A stretch of 64,000 bases of DNA from Orbilia blumenaviensis (lineage: Eukaryota; Ascomycota; Orbiliomycetes; Orbiliales; Orbiliaceae), in assembly GCA_036872755.1 (NCBI GenBank), contig JAVHNS010000002.1:248001-312000 (forward strand), in the 5' to 3' direction. The position numbers and the translations under genes are program-made. Positions 31,932 through 43,940 of this stretch are shown here, piece by piece. How positions within the stretch are numbered: the first letter of the stretch is position 1; the number at the start of each line of letters is the position of its first letter. Below the pieces are notes generated by a model. It saw only the letters and a program-made list of their open reading frames with translations. It had not been told where the DNA came from and did no database searches.

Positions 31932-34322
31932 TTAAGACCATGCCGGTGTCCAAGCCGCAAGTTCCCTTTTCTGTTGCACCAAATCGACTGTTTTTCTGGC
32001 CTCCACCAGCTCGCCCACCTTCCTTTTGAGATCCTTTCTCAATGAAGTGACCACGGTCTTCTCGATTGTTTGGATTGAGGCTAACTCTTCAAGCCCAGTC
32101 TTCAATCGCCCAACGGCAACGCTAAGGACCCGCCCCAGAGAGCTCTTCAGCCCGAGTGCCTGTTCTTCTTCCTGTGCCTTTTCTCCATCAACTACCAAAG
32201 CCACCCAACCTTCAAGACCTCTTAGGGCCATTTCCATTTTCCTCTTTACACGAAGAACGTCTTTTGCATAATCAATTCCAAGACCATCAATCTTTTTCTC
32301 ATGCTCGTCAGGGAGTGTGATCCACTCTTCGAAGATCCTGGTCATCCTAGTGTACTCTCCCTCGTATTGCCCTTCGGCAAACCATCCCAAAACTTTAGAT
32401 AGATGCTCTGAAAGAAGCTGGATGGCCTCTTCAGGAGTATTTGATAGTCTATCCTTCGGATTACCTGAACCAATGTTCAGCATGGCCGATTTCTTTAATA
32501 CCAACGCCAAGGCTTGCAGATCGACTAGTTCTTGCTCCCTAAGGTGAGAATCTGCCACTGAAAGGCTTTTATCTCGTATACCCGAAAACCGGGCGTAAAG
32601 CTTATCATGAGCCGAACTTTTCAGTGCGGTGGTTGAATTAAAGCTTTTGGAGTGAAGAATGGCTAATTGTAGAAGTCGGGTTTGAGCATGAAGAGTCTCA
32701 GCCGATTGCACAGCAGATGCGGTCGGATGTAGCTGCTGGTGAATCAATGATGCCATCGAAGGCTTCGGTGCAAGTGCTGCATGTTGATATTCTACTTTAA
32801 AGGTATTAAAGGTTGGCCGGGAGGGCTTTGCAGCCGCCATTATGGATGCCGTTTTCTTGTGACTGCGGGTGGGACTTGGAGGTTCCTGAATTGGCTTATG
32901 GACCGCCGTCGTTCGACCGGCAGTCTTGGGGCGGGTCGTTAAATCAGAACGAACAGAACTAGTGTTGGAAGTAGTAGACGCTACGCTTTCTGAACGTATA
33001 CTTGACTCTGTATCCGACCCTCTAGAAGATAAGCCCGAAGGCGGCGCCGCAATGTGACTAGATGGCGGCCTTGGGCGGTTACCACTAACGGTAGGGCGCC
33101 GTACACTGGCAGAACTGGGGACGGGTTCATTTGGACGAGCAGAGGTAGGGCGTGGTGGGGCAATTATTCTACCAGAAGCATGCCGGGCGCCCTTGGGAAG
33201 AGGCAAGTCATTCGCGGGTGTCGCGATTCGTCTTGTCTCTGCGGCATTGTGAGATACAGCCCTAGGACGTGCACTAGGGATGGCATGCAGAGTGCTCGGT
33301 GGTCGTGGTGGACCCATAATCTTTTTCCCAACAGTTGATGTTGGTCGCGGATCCATCGGACGATTTGAGGTAGCTCTAGGAGGAATTTTTGAAGTTGGTC
33401 CTACTACGTGGCTCTGGGCTCTAACATGCGCCCCCTTTCTAGGTGATGGAGTGGGCACCTGAGATGGTGGGGTTGGTGGCCTGAGGGGTGCCTGGATGGA
33501 TGTTTCTACAGTAACAGGGCCGTGATGGGCCGTAGAGGATGCCGAAAACTGGCGTATCAGAGATGGTGGTGGAGGCATGAGCTGAGAATCATCCTTTCGG
33601 ATGTTTTCCTTAGGCTGCGGAGGAACTGGCGAGGGTTCACTAAGAAGACCTAGGGACTTTCGCATTGGTGCAGGTGAAGCCTGTGCTAACAGACTAGCCT
33701 GACTATCGTACTCTTGAGTCTGGCGACCCCCCGGTCCTTCCGGTAAGATATTATGGGACTGAGATGGTCGTCGCAAACCGGAAATTTGGTTTTTGGTATC
33801 TGCAAAGAGGTCTTGGTGGCTGCTACCACTTTCAACATAGGAGGATGGTCTGGAAGGCGTTCTCTGGGAGGTCGGAGATGTTATGCTCGCCAGAGGGTCT
33901 CGTTTGATCCCGCTGGGGATCCTTAGATTACCAGCACCTGACCCGTATCCCGGAGCAGAGCCACCCGGTGACCTCATTATGCCATCATCAAGCCGCTCAA
34001 ACATCTTTGCCTTCTCAGCAATTGAATTCTGGCGCTTATGACCGGAATGGACGGTGCTTGCAGATCGATGGAGGCCGAAACCAGGGGATTTGGATGTTGA
34101 CGTCGGAGTAGGGCATGGCTGAGGCGCAAACGAATCGTACGAATTATGGTGAGGCTGGAGTGTCGGGCGACTCGGCGAAGGATGCAAAGAGCCGTAAGCG
34201 GAGGAAGACACAGATCGTGAGTTATGAGGACGATTGAAATGAGAGTTTGCTGGAGTCGGTAGACGAGAGTAAGGCGACGGCGAAGGGGGCGGAATGGCGG
34301 ACTTTTGGGCCGAGTACGCCAT
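31932..34322 (-). CDS. Large Pro/Ser-rich protein with conserved helical C-terminus
   Basis: Intronless gene of 796 residues from the ATG at 34322 (MAYSAQKSAIPPP). Residues 1 to about 510 are disordered, rich in Pro, Ser, Arg and Thr, with many SP/TP sites and basic clusters, as in microtubule-associated or cell-cycle-regulated proteins. From about residue 520 the sequence becomes ordered and helical: LIHQQLHPTASAVQSAETLH, LYARFSGIRDKSLSVADSHL, LVDLQALALVLKKSA and LSEHLSKVLGWFAEGQY. It ends with a coiled-coil segment (LRKDLKRKVGELVEARKTV). No catalytic motif appears. The combination of a disordered phospho-rich region and a helical C-terminal domain suggests a spindle, kinetochore or cortical scaffold; no homologue is recognised with confidence. 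Confidence 0.85.
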   Translation of the reverse strand: MAYSAQKSAIPPPSPSPYSRLPTPANSHFNRPHNSRSVSSSAYGSLHPSPSRPTLQPHHNSYDSFAPQPCPTPTSTSKSPGFGLHRSASTVHSGHKRQNSIAEKAKMFERLDDGIMRSPGGSAPGYGSGAGNLRIPSGIKRDPLASITSPTSQRTPSRPSSYVESGSSHQDLFADTKNQISGLRRPSQSHNILPEGPGGRQTQEYDSQASLLAQASPAPMRKSLGLLSEPSPVPPQPKENIRKDDSQLMPPPPSLIRQFSASSTAHHGPVTVETSIQAPLRPPTPPSQVPTPSPRKGAHVRAQSHVVGPTSKIPPRATSNRPMDPRPTSTVGKKIMGPPRPPSTLHAIPSARPRAVSHNAAETRRIATPANDLPLPKGARHASGRIIAPPRPTSARPNEPVPSSASVRRPTVSGNRPRPPSSHIAAPPSGLSSRGSDTESSIRSESVASTTSNTSSVRSDLTTRPKTAGRTTAVHKPIQEPPSPTRSHKKTASIMAAAKPSRPTFNTFKVEYQHAALAPKPSMASLIHQQLHPTASAVQSAETLHAQTRLLQLAILHSKSFNSTTALKSSAHDKLYARFSGIRDKSLSVADSHLREQELVDLQALALVLKKSAMLNIGSGNPKDRLSNTPEEAIQLLSEHLSKVLGWFAEGQYEGEYTRMTRIFEEWITLPDEHEKKIDGLGIDYAKDVLRVKRKMEMALRGLEGWVALVVDGEKAQEEEQALGLKSSLGRVLSVAVGRLKTGLEELASIQTIEKTVVTSLRKDLKRKVGELVEARKTVDLVQQKRELAAWTPAWS

Positions 34323-35242
34323 TGTAGCGACCACTCGATGTTGTCCAGGAGGTCGTCTAGTCGGTGTCTCGCATTAGCTGTTGGAATGGATGGTGTGGTA
34401 CACGGAGGGAGAGGATCGAGGCCGATAGGTTTAAATAGGAGGCGCGAGGGGAGTCCGCTGGCAGGTGGAATGCAGAACAGGCCAGGTGCAGCTGTGAGGT
34501 TTGTTGATGAGAGCGTGGATGTTGCCGGTTGGCTGCATGAGAGCCTCTGCATTGTTCGTCGCTGCGGTTGTCTCGAAGGGGCATCTTCGACGTTGCCGGG
34601 CACGGACAACGCACAAAATGCAACAGCGGCGTGTTTCACAGTTGTGTTAGTACTGGTACTGGTACCTTCTGTAATTAATTTTAAATTTATAAATGGACCA
34701 TGATCACGATACTATTTCATAACAACGATAGAATATTATTATAAATAGAACCATCAATAGCAAATAAGAACTATCCGCAGACACATAGCCGGTCCACTCT
34801 CGGGTGACATCACAAAGACTATTCGAGCTCATATTTTATTTATATTCTGTATCATTAGTCCACTACAGTCGAACTACATGTTCCTCTGGTTGGTATATCG
34901 ATTTAGATTTAAATCGGTACGCTTGTCATTTCCTTGATTATTATTATTAATATTATTAATATCTTATTAATACAATTTTTTCTTTAAAAAAAAAAATTCA
35001 CCTATAGCAAATTATTTCTGTAATATTATGCTAGGCTAATAAAAAGGGGGGATAAATACATCATCGGTTCTTTAGCTCTGGGTATTTAAGTAGTATATAA
35101 AAATGAATAAGCTAGTACGTATCTTTATACGCTCTTTCAAGTTACATTTCCTAGGAATTGATCCTGTACATATATAAACAATCACCCCAACCTTGGTCAT
35201 AGTCATCCATAAACTAGGTTAAGTCTCGGTCCCAAACTGAGC
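34323..35242. other. AT-rich intergenic region
   Basis: Promoter of the Pro/Ser-rich gene at the left, then AT-rich DNA with TTATTATTA-type simple sequence near 34935-34975 and a short A run near 34985. Alternative frames over the leader at 34350-34640 are not supported. No gene is seen. Confidence 0.55.
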
Positions 35243-38200
35243 TTAGCCTTCATTAGACATTTCCATATCCCCGGACCCATCCCAGTCTGGTTCACGTACA
35301 AATACGTCCCCCTCCTCGTCTTCTTCTAGCACAGGTGGACGGCACTCAAGATGGCGCTTCTCTAAAATTCTCGCCCTTCTGACTTCAATCCTCTTTCTCG
35401 TGCGCTCGAACTCTTCTTCGTCTTCTTCACCCCGAACTCTCCCTGTTAACCTTAACCCGACCCTTTCGGCCTCGGCTTCGGCTATCTTATGCGGCTGCGG
35501 GGTATCGGAATCTGAGAGATCTGCTTTGATAGGGTATTTTGTGTGTTCTGTTTGGAACCTCTGCACTAGGAAGTCTCCCCATACCCCCTTGAGATAAAGA
35601 GACGCCTCATAGCTTTTCTTGGCTATGGGTCCTGTTAGCAGCTCCATATCCGCATCAGTCTCCGGCAGCATACTCGGCTTCTTAGGAGCAGTCCACCTAT
35701 CGCACCTTGCGCAGCACCAGTGTTCAGCGCACACTAAGCAGATGCACAATGACCAAATCAGTTCGTCCTGGTAGAACAAGACGTTCACCGAGGACATGTT
35801 GCTGCAAAGACAGCAGATGAAGAAGTAGTTGGTGCTGTAATCGACCAACATCACGTTACCAGGGAACGTAAGGCTGTTGATGATCTCGCGCCTTTGATAC
35901 ATGTCTTCGTGGTAGAATGGGTTGTTATTGAGCTTGGAAGAAAATGGCGGGTGTTCGAGTGGCTGAACGTCAAGAGGTGCTCCTTTCTTTTTTATATAAT
36001 CCATATCAACATTATGATCAAATCCTTCTAGCCCTACATATCCTTGTAATTCAACCATCCCATCTTCAAGCGTAGTATCCTTGTACAAATAGGAGAGTCT
36101 ATCGTGCCCGATGGCTGCTCCAAAAGTCGCTTACTTAGCGTATTTATCTTGGAAAATGGGGAAGATCTACAAAGACTTACCGTCCTTCGCGGCCAGCTCT
36201 ACCTCCAATCTAGTATAATCATCCCGAGTCTTAGCTAACTTATTTTTCAGGGTGTTTACTTTACAGCATAGACTATCTATATTCGATTTGGCTGTTGACA
36301 AGAGGATTTGGCACTTCTTTTCCGCCTCCCTTGATTCTTTGAGTTCTCTGTCAGTTTCTTTTACCATCAAAATCGTTTCCTCAAGCTCCTTTTGAGTTAT
36401 TGGGAAGACTGTCTCTGCGCGTCGATTGACTCCGCTGCCATGTTTTTCGACATGATGCATAGGCCGCTTCCTGATAGTGGCCTGGGTCCCTTGATCTGTA
36501 GACTGTTCTTCAATATTGTCTGACGTTCCAGTAACTGAGTTTGATTCGATATCGCTCTCAGGTGTCTCTGCATTTGCAATTTTTGTGATTTCCTGTTCTG
36601 CTGTTTTCGGGGGACGTTGTGGAAACTCGAATATTGGTGGGACAGGAGGAGCAGCTTTCCTTTGTCCACCACCCCAATTGGTTTCTGACGGAATAAACCC
36701 ACTTAACTGAACTTTGCGCAATGATCCATTGCGCTTAAATCGCTCTTGCATTTCAAATGCCTTGTCCGCTTGTGCCTGTCTTAGACCGGGCTGGCCAATG
36801 CTGGATCTTCTCCTCTGACTTTCTACCGACATGCGCTTCATCAGGCTCCGTGTTTTAGATTTAGTATGGTTCTCTGGTGGTGTTCGGGATTTGACCTTTG
36901 CGGCCCGAAGGGACGCTGCCGTCTCTTTTTTGATTAGACGGACCTCCTTCCATTTACCAGTGTCCTCCTCGTCGTCTTCATCCTCTTCTTCTCCTTCCTC
37001 GTCGTCCTCTTCTTCGCTTCCTGATTGTTTTTTGTTATCCTCATCGTCTTCTTCGGACCCAGAACCGGCATTGGTGTCTGCCCGCCCTTCTTCCCCTTCC
37101 GGTTCCTCTTCGTCGTCCTCACTTTCACCTTCCTTATCTCCAGTATCTCGGTCCTCGCTGCCCTGATATGCCCCGGGATCGGAGTTCGCTTCTTCTTCGG
37201 ACCTTTCTTCCTCATTACCCACAGCCTGCACAACTTCTATGGCTTTTACCCTGCGTTTTGGCTTTGAAATCTCGTATTCTTCCTCTAAATCCGATGAACT
37301 TTGCTCCGGTTTGAAGGCACCGGCATCTTCTTTCATTTTTTTCTTTCGCTGCACTTTTTTCTTTTGTGCTGGTTTCGATTGCTCCAGATCCTGGACTCCT
37401 TCACCTATCCCCCCCTCTTCGTAGGCTAGTGAATTCTGTTTTTCTTTCCCTTTCTTCCTACTAACGCTCTTGACTTCTGTGACCTTGGGATTCTTGAGCG
37501 GCGTCCTAATATCATCATATTCGCTGCCCTCAAAATCACTCCCATCACCTTCATCCTCATTATATTTCTTCCCTTCCCTCTTCGGCCTCTCTTCCCCGCT
37601 TTCTTCGCTGGGTAAAAAATTTCCCACAACTTCTTCATAAGGAGTCTCCTTTAGAACAGCCTTCCCCTTCCTTTCCTCTTTAGCGGCTTTCTGGGCTTCG
37701 GCAATTTCTGCAAGCTCTCCGCTACTCTCAAACGGGCTAAAACTTGTGGAATCATACCATCCCAAGCTTCGATGGGCAGATGCTGTATCCTTCCCGGCTT
37801 TATACAGAGACAATGCAGGAGTCGGGGCCACTGGCGTCTTCAAGATCCCTTTAATTGGCTTACGGGGCTCAGTTCGCGGGAAGACCTTCATATCCCCTGG
37901 TCGCGGCGCTTTCTTAACTGTACTCGCAAAACTTCGGGTTACAGCTGCTCTGAGCCCTGTGGTTGGAGTCACTGGCACCAGGGCTGGGGCATCCACATCC
38001 TGCATTTCAGTGTCTTGGGATTCACCTGGAGCTTCAGCTACAAAAGCAATTGGTTTAAAGGGGTCGTCTTGGGCCCCCTCTCGCCGGTCGTAGTATTTGA
38101 ACAATGCCGTATCATTGTTGCAGAAAATGTTTCCAGTATGAATACCATCACTAATTCCCCAGATTTCCTCTTCGTCATAAACCTTTCCAGCCATGTTCAA

Positions 38201-38792
38201 CCCTCCCGTCCCAACTGTTGCGGCATCATATGCAGCCTTGGCAAGTGGGAGTATTGGATCCAATGCCGGGGTAGAAACTGCAAGAGGTGGCGATCTCACT
38301 GAGAATACACTTTGGTCCATGGCAATGATGGAGCTATCCGGTTCCTCCATACTTCCGAAACTCCAGTCTGTCTTCAGAACTCCTTCAAGGATGTCTTCGC
38401 GCTCTGGGTATATACTTTCCGGGAATTGTATGTTATTCTGTGGGTGGAGGGTACCCGAAGTCTGAAAATTGATTCGAGATGGATCAAGACTTGGAATGGA
38501 TTTGAGCGGGTGGTCTACTTGGTGAGATGAATAGACTGGGGCTCTGGCATCCGCCTTTGGAGGGGTTTCGTCTGTTGTATGAAAAGGAATAGACAGAAGT
38601 GGTGGGGCTGACCCCAGACTCGGCAAGTTGTGACTGCGCAATCGAAGCAATGGATCGCGAAGCGGATTCAGAGACTATATAAAATTTACGACTATAGCTC
38701 AGCAAATGATGTTTTTCTCGGGTAGGCCCTGTGAATAAGTATATCTCTACGCTTACTGCTGGAATGTCTTCTTGACTGGCAACTGATGCCAT
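35243..38792 (-). CDS. Large acidic protein with Cys-rich C-terminal module
   Basis: Three exons (38792-38757, 38674-36181, 36117-35243) give about 1134 residues with matching phases. The first exon has only 12 codons (MASVASQEDIPA). Residues 1-330 are mixed and partly ordered, with a conserved-looking LNPLRDPLLRLRSHNLPSLG start. The middle is extremely acidic with Lys/Arg blocks (SGSEEEDDEEGEEEDEDDEE, KKKVQRKKKMKE). A coiled coil near 780-835 (ELEETILMVKETDRELKESR) precedes the last exon. The C-terminal module has Cys/His clusters (FFICCLCSNM and CLVCAEHWCCARCDRW), probably metal binding. The last acceptor is a tandem GAGCAG, so proteins one residue shorter may also form. Composition suggests a chromatin-associated protein; the family is not recognised. 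Confidence 0.8.
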
Positions 38793-39982
38793 GCTCTCCT
38801 AGGTGTCCTTACTAACCTAGAGTATACAGCCTTTCTCTTACTAATGGTCCAGGAACGAAGGACAAAATATTTGTAAAAAAGAAAAAGTATACTCGAAATG
38901 TCAATTCAAGGATATTGAACTCGACTCCAAAATGTAAATTGGGGGGAATATCGGTTTCTGGAAAATGAAACGAGGGAGGGAGGGAGGGGAGAGCTCGAAG
39001 ATTGAATACGTCCAATAGAACATAGAAAAACTTAGAACATATAAAAAAAAACCCCCAAGCTACCACCAAAGGCGCATCATTGGAATCATGAAATAAAGAA
39101 ATTGTTTATATGCAATCTTTCTAACAACACAAAAAACGCAACATTCGACATGTTCCTTGACATCCTCACGAACGAATCATGAGACGAGCTGCGGCTGGCA
39201 TCAATTGGTGCTCAAAATGGTAAGAAAGGCGGGGTAATAACCAATAGATGTGGCTTTATGAATTCTCCAATAGAGGACTGCATGTGTGCCCCGCTGAACG
39301 CATGCACAGGCATGTCGCGTGAATTCGTTGTTGATGCTTTGTCTGCTTTGTTGGCAGCCTTCCCAACGAGTTATCATGACAGGGTAACAACGCTATTGAT
39401 ATAGTAGCCACTGGCAGCCTCGAGAGTGACTGGCCTTTGTTCTACTAATATGACCGATTACCGAGACATGCAAATTACGTAAACTTTATACGTTACTATG
39501 TAAAACTATTTCGCCCCAGTCCGCGAGCCTAGCTCTATAGGGATAACCAATGGTTTAGATAGTATGATAACCATGCAAGAAAAGTTCAAAGATTATGTTT
39601 AATACAAATACAATAATAGTAACAATAATAATCATAATCAATCATGTAAAATGCTTGCTAAGTAAATAGATATATAGGGGACTCAAAACTTTCATGAAGC
39701 CAGATAACAGCATACAAAAATGACATGAGAACGATGAACAGATATCTTTGTAGGCATAACAACTAAAGAAATATAACTCCGTAATGTTGGTGAATGATAG
39801 GTGCAGAAATGTATGTGCAAGAAGGTGTGTGTGCGTGTCATGAATGGGATAAGCCGCTAGTTTTTTTTTTTAAAAAGTTCAAGTGGGGCGGTTCAAAGAA
39901 AGACCAAAGCGTTATATCTCAAAGTTGGCGGCGAAACTACTTCGCGATCGGCCGAGTGCCTCGCACGTACGCTCAATCAGTT
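38793..39982. other. Intergenic region, no gene seen
   Basis: 1.2 kb containing the promoter of the acidic protein (left) and the 3' flank of the cytochrome b561-like gene (right), both on the minus strand. It includes a GGGAGGGAGGGAGGGG tract near 38973-38988 and AT-rich simple sequence near 39600-39640. Nothing else is supported. Confidence 0.55.
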
Positions 39983-42533
39983 CTACGTGTAAGCCTGCCG
40001 TGACGGGCTCTCTCCACCGCTGTAGTAGTTATTGTACTCATGTGTTTCTCTTCTCTGCCGTCTTCTCTCTCTCCTTGCCTCGCGTTCTCGCTTTAGCTCT
40101 TCTTGGTCAGTCATCTCTCTATCCGATTGACTCTCTGTGCCTCTTCTTCGCTCTTCCCTTACTCTGTAATCATGGTCCCTCCTAGCACGATCCCCACTCC
40201 GACTGCTCCGCCTGCCGGATGGACCTGGGCTAAATGTGTCAGAGTCTACGCTCGCGCGTTCCCTATTAGGCATGCGCTTAATAGTTGTAACCGTTTTGCC
40301 TCCATCTTGTTTCTTGATACGGACTTGAAGTGCGGCTTGCGGAATATAGTGCTCCTGTGTCTTATCGGATCCAGTTTCACTACTGCTGGTCACGGTTTGG
40401 GGTATCCTATAAGATCGGCTACCTGAAGGGCGGTTGTGGTGTTCAATGGACAATTCAGAGTCACTATGATTTCCTGGTGGAATGACGAAGCCTAATCCCT
40501 TAGGCCGCGATTCCGAGGAGTCTTGCCTACTATGGGTGCGGGTTGAGGTGGCCGGGATAGGTGGTCGAGGTGGTACTCCAAGTCCAGGTGGGTTAAAGGG
40601 TTGAGCAGGGGGGGGATTTGCGAACGCGGCCGAAGGCTGGTCACTGTGGATATTGTGGGGGTCGTATCCGGGGGCGCCAGCATGCCCAATTGGCAGCCTA
40701 TGATTGCTGTAATTGTTGTAATTGTTATAGTTATTCTGGGCTGGTGGAGGCGCTTGAAGTCCGCCTGTCGCTGGCATCGAATTGACTCTTTCAGTGGGTC
40801 TTGGGTCTGTGAAGTACGAATCGGTGATACTGGAGGCCGAATGTCTCCTATCCCTGTGGTGTGCTGCGGCCATACCAACCGCAGCTCCCGCAGCGGCAGC
40901 AGTGCCAGTACCAATCCCTCGTCTGACTGGACTTCCTTCCCTCCTTCGACTCTCATCATCATCTTCGGACTCCGAATAATCTTCAGTATGGACAGCGGAC
41001 ATGCCAGATTCGCGATTACGCCTATGTCTATCAAACCAACCACCATCACCAGTCAATCCACCCTTCTTGAGCTTCTTAGGTGAAGAGCTATCATCAACAC
41101 CCTTATCCTTATTCCTCTTAAAAAGGCTGGCGAAGAAACCTGGCTTTGTATTTGGCGACTCTGGGCGGGTATCGATGCCTCTCTTCTTGGCACCCGACAT
41201 TAAAAGCCCACCGAGTAGTCCAGCTTTTACAGCTGTGCCTGCATGAGAATTCCTTGGTGGCGACATCCTGGATTCCACATCTTCGGTGTTGGTATACCCG
41301 GTGCCGGTTGTATAACCTGTACCGGTTGTGTAACCAGTTCCGTTGGTATAACCAGTTCCTTGCGTGTACCCGGTTCCTTGCGTATACCCGGTTCCTTGTG
41401 TGTACCCAGTGCCATTTGTATAAGCAGTCAATTCGGTGCGATTATAACCTCCGTTAACTTCGGAATTAGTAATCCCGACACTGGATGCGTAACCTGCATG
41501 CTGACGCCTTCCTGGTGGACGGTAACCGGGTCTGCTGCTGAGTTCGCTTTGATCAGCTGTCATGTCTTCTCTGGCAGCATAGTGGTCCTTCACTTTCTTC
41601 GCAACTAGAAATCCGAGGCCAATCTTCGCAAGATTCCCACCAGAAAGGAATCCTTTATGTTCGCTGTGCCCATGTTTCTCGGAATTCTGGTAGTCGAACG
41701 CTGTCTCTGTTGTAACTGTGGCTGTCCCATGTTGTCTGCCTCGATAGAATTCAGATGTAAAGTATAGCAGCAAAAGGAGAAAAACATAGACAGCGTAGAG
41801 GATAAACAGTGACAGCGGAGAACCATAGAGTGTGAGGCCAAGGGGAATCTGTGCAAGACTGAGCAACCACACGGCTCGGCCAAGCCACCGATGAAGCTGT
41901 ATATACTTTGTTAGCAGGTACTTACATATATATATATTTATATTCCAAGGGGATTTGATTTTTTAGGGAAGATCTTACCATAGTCCTGAGGGGCAAATGT
42001 GGGGTGACTTTGAATTTACCCCGATGATGCACAATAGCCCCGAGGAAAACCTGAACCCAGACAGCAACATAGATGGTCAACCCGATAATATGGTGTGGGT
42101 TGGACCATGCTCTCTCCTTGCCCGTTGCGGATACACCACAGGCAAATCCAATGCTTAGAAAAAGCAGCGTGAGACAGTTGGAGAATATGTGAGATCGGAT
42201 CGCACGTCTTGGGTTTCGGTAAGCCCTGAATCTGGCCTGGAAGATCGCAAACGGGAGGAAGAGTAACATGGCCAGGCACATGAAAACCGCGTGAACAACA
42301 ATCAACTTATAGTAGTTAGAGTCGCCGCGGTGCCGGGCCCCTTCGCCTATAAATCAAATTTTGATTAGATTCAAGCCTAGTATTAAACAGGTATACTTTT
42401 GATAGAAATTTTAAGTACCATTCAGCCGCATGTCATGGAAGGGCAGCCCGATAAGAGGCGGTAGAACATAGGCATTCACATCGACAAAGTAGACGCCGTC
42501 GCGGTAACCACGCGGCCCGTTGTTGTCCGCCAT
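39983..42533 (-). CDS. Cytochrome b561-like membrane protein with long cytoplasmic tail
   Basis: Three exons beginning with ATG at 42533 (MADNNGPRGYRDGVYFVDVN). The membrane half has the order expected of eukaryotic b561/ferric-reductase-like domains: LIVVHAVFMCLAMLLFLPFA, a loop, CLTLLFLSIGFACGVSATG, NPHHIIGLTIYVAVWVQVFL, IVHHRGKF, LHRWLGRAVWLLSLAQIPLG and a final hydrophobic span. Paired histidines (VVHA, NPHH, VHHR, LHRW) are in positions able to bind heme, suggesting transmembrane electron transfer. The C-terminal 480 or so residues are cytosolic: a YTxGTG repeat array, Lys-rich patches, and a strongly charged Arg/Glu/Ser end. Introns lie near 42418-42349 and 41980-41898. Similar tailed b561 proteins are widespread in filamentous ascomycetes, mostly uncharacterised. 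Confidence 0.85.
41290..41425. repeat. 18-bp coding minisatellite (YTxGTG)
   Basis: About seven to eight copies of an 18-bp unit encode Y-T-(N/Q/T)-G-T-G in the cytoplasmic tail of the b561-like protein. Copies differ mainly at synonymous positions and at the third residue. In-frame unit changes would vary tail length between strains. Confidence 0.88.
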
Positions 42534-43940
42534 GGTAACGGATCAGCTTTGGCTGTGTTGGAGGATCGGCAGGGGAGGTTGGAAGTGTTGGCGTGGTAAA
42601 GGTATTGATATATTGTATGAGGGTTGCTGCTGGGAGCAACAGAGGATCCGCCTATGTAGCTCTTTAGGCGGCTGTCGACATTGAATATCGTGTGGCCAAA
42701 GCACGGCAGAATCGCCCGATTTCTTCGTTGGCGAAAATGAATGACAACTAGTAAGTCTGGCGTGGAATGGTTCCTTTGGTGGGTATTGTAATGCCAGCTG
42801 AGGATTCCTAACGATCTATGGGGGCGTCCAAAGATAACGGTTGGAAAACTGCTGGGCGGTCGCCGCAGGAAATTTTTATCGGAGATATTATATTAGACAA
42901 TGCTATTCGATATCGGTATCGATGCTACTTGTGCTGGGAAATTTAACGACAGGAGCGATGGACCGAAATTTAATAAACTGATGACGCTGTCGAGACAAAC
43001 TGTGCAGCCGGCCAGCGAAAGGAGAAACGTAGAGCCCAATCGGATGTGTGTTAAGTACCAAAGTATGTGTGCCCTCTCTTCTACAGCGGAATCTACGCTG
43101 TGAAACTTCACCTCTGTACCTTCTGCAAACGTTATTGTATCGAGGAATGTCGCTCAAATAAGTGCGGAAGAAAAAAAGATCGAGAACAAAAGAAATAGGA
43201 AGATGCGGCCGCCTAATAAGAGTAACAAACACCCAGCTCACAATCATAAACATCAACTATTTCCCGCCAGCCCAAGGGTAAAAAGATGGTTGACAGCGGA
43301 ATCTGGAATGGAGGCTCCAAGCTGTGGTAGGTCCACTGGTACTATGCATAGCTCAGTCCGATGGTGGACGCCAAGCCAAGCAGGGCACCACGCAATGTCC
43401 CCGGCCCAAATAGCAGAACCCTGCGTGATCCATTGCCACGACAACCATCGGCGCCTGCACCACACTGCCGCAAAACAACACTCTCACTTGCTGTGAAAAG
43501 CAGGCAAACACCACGCCTATGTCAGACGGTATTACGTATCAGAATCCTGCAGCCGTTGTTTCGCAGAAGCATGCATGTCAGGGACCGATTTTATGAAGGC
43601 ACTTAAGTGTATGTATGCACGCAATTGTATTTTCCTTGGTGGGGCTGACTACCTAGCTACATTAGAATCAATCGTCTGTAGACCACCTAGTTAGCCTTAG
43701 CTTAGTTATCCTGAACCGAACTCCTCCAACCGTGATGTAGATATTCCAATTAGTAGCATTACAGTGAAGAAACCGGGCCTTTACGAAAAAAATTCAAATC
43801 GACCCGAACTATGCATGTAAAATCCCGCCCTCCAACCCCCTAAAACAATGTGTAACCAGAACTCCAGTTCTTGATAGTCGTCAACCAATGCAATACCGGA
43901 TGAAAACGTCAGCTAGCTCCAATATATGTTTAAAAAACTT
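42534..43940. other. Intergenic region, no gene seen
   Basis: 1.4 kb with the promoter of the b561-like gene at the left and the 3' flank of the myosin light chain-like gene at the right. Several short frames on both strands have no family-like features. Confidence 0.5.

Noticed and set aside
36831..37267. Ser/Phe-rich frames opposite the large acidic gene
   Set aside because: These are antisense shadows of the Glu/Asp-rich coding region on the other strand.
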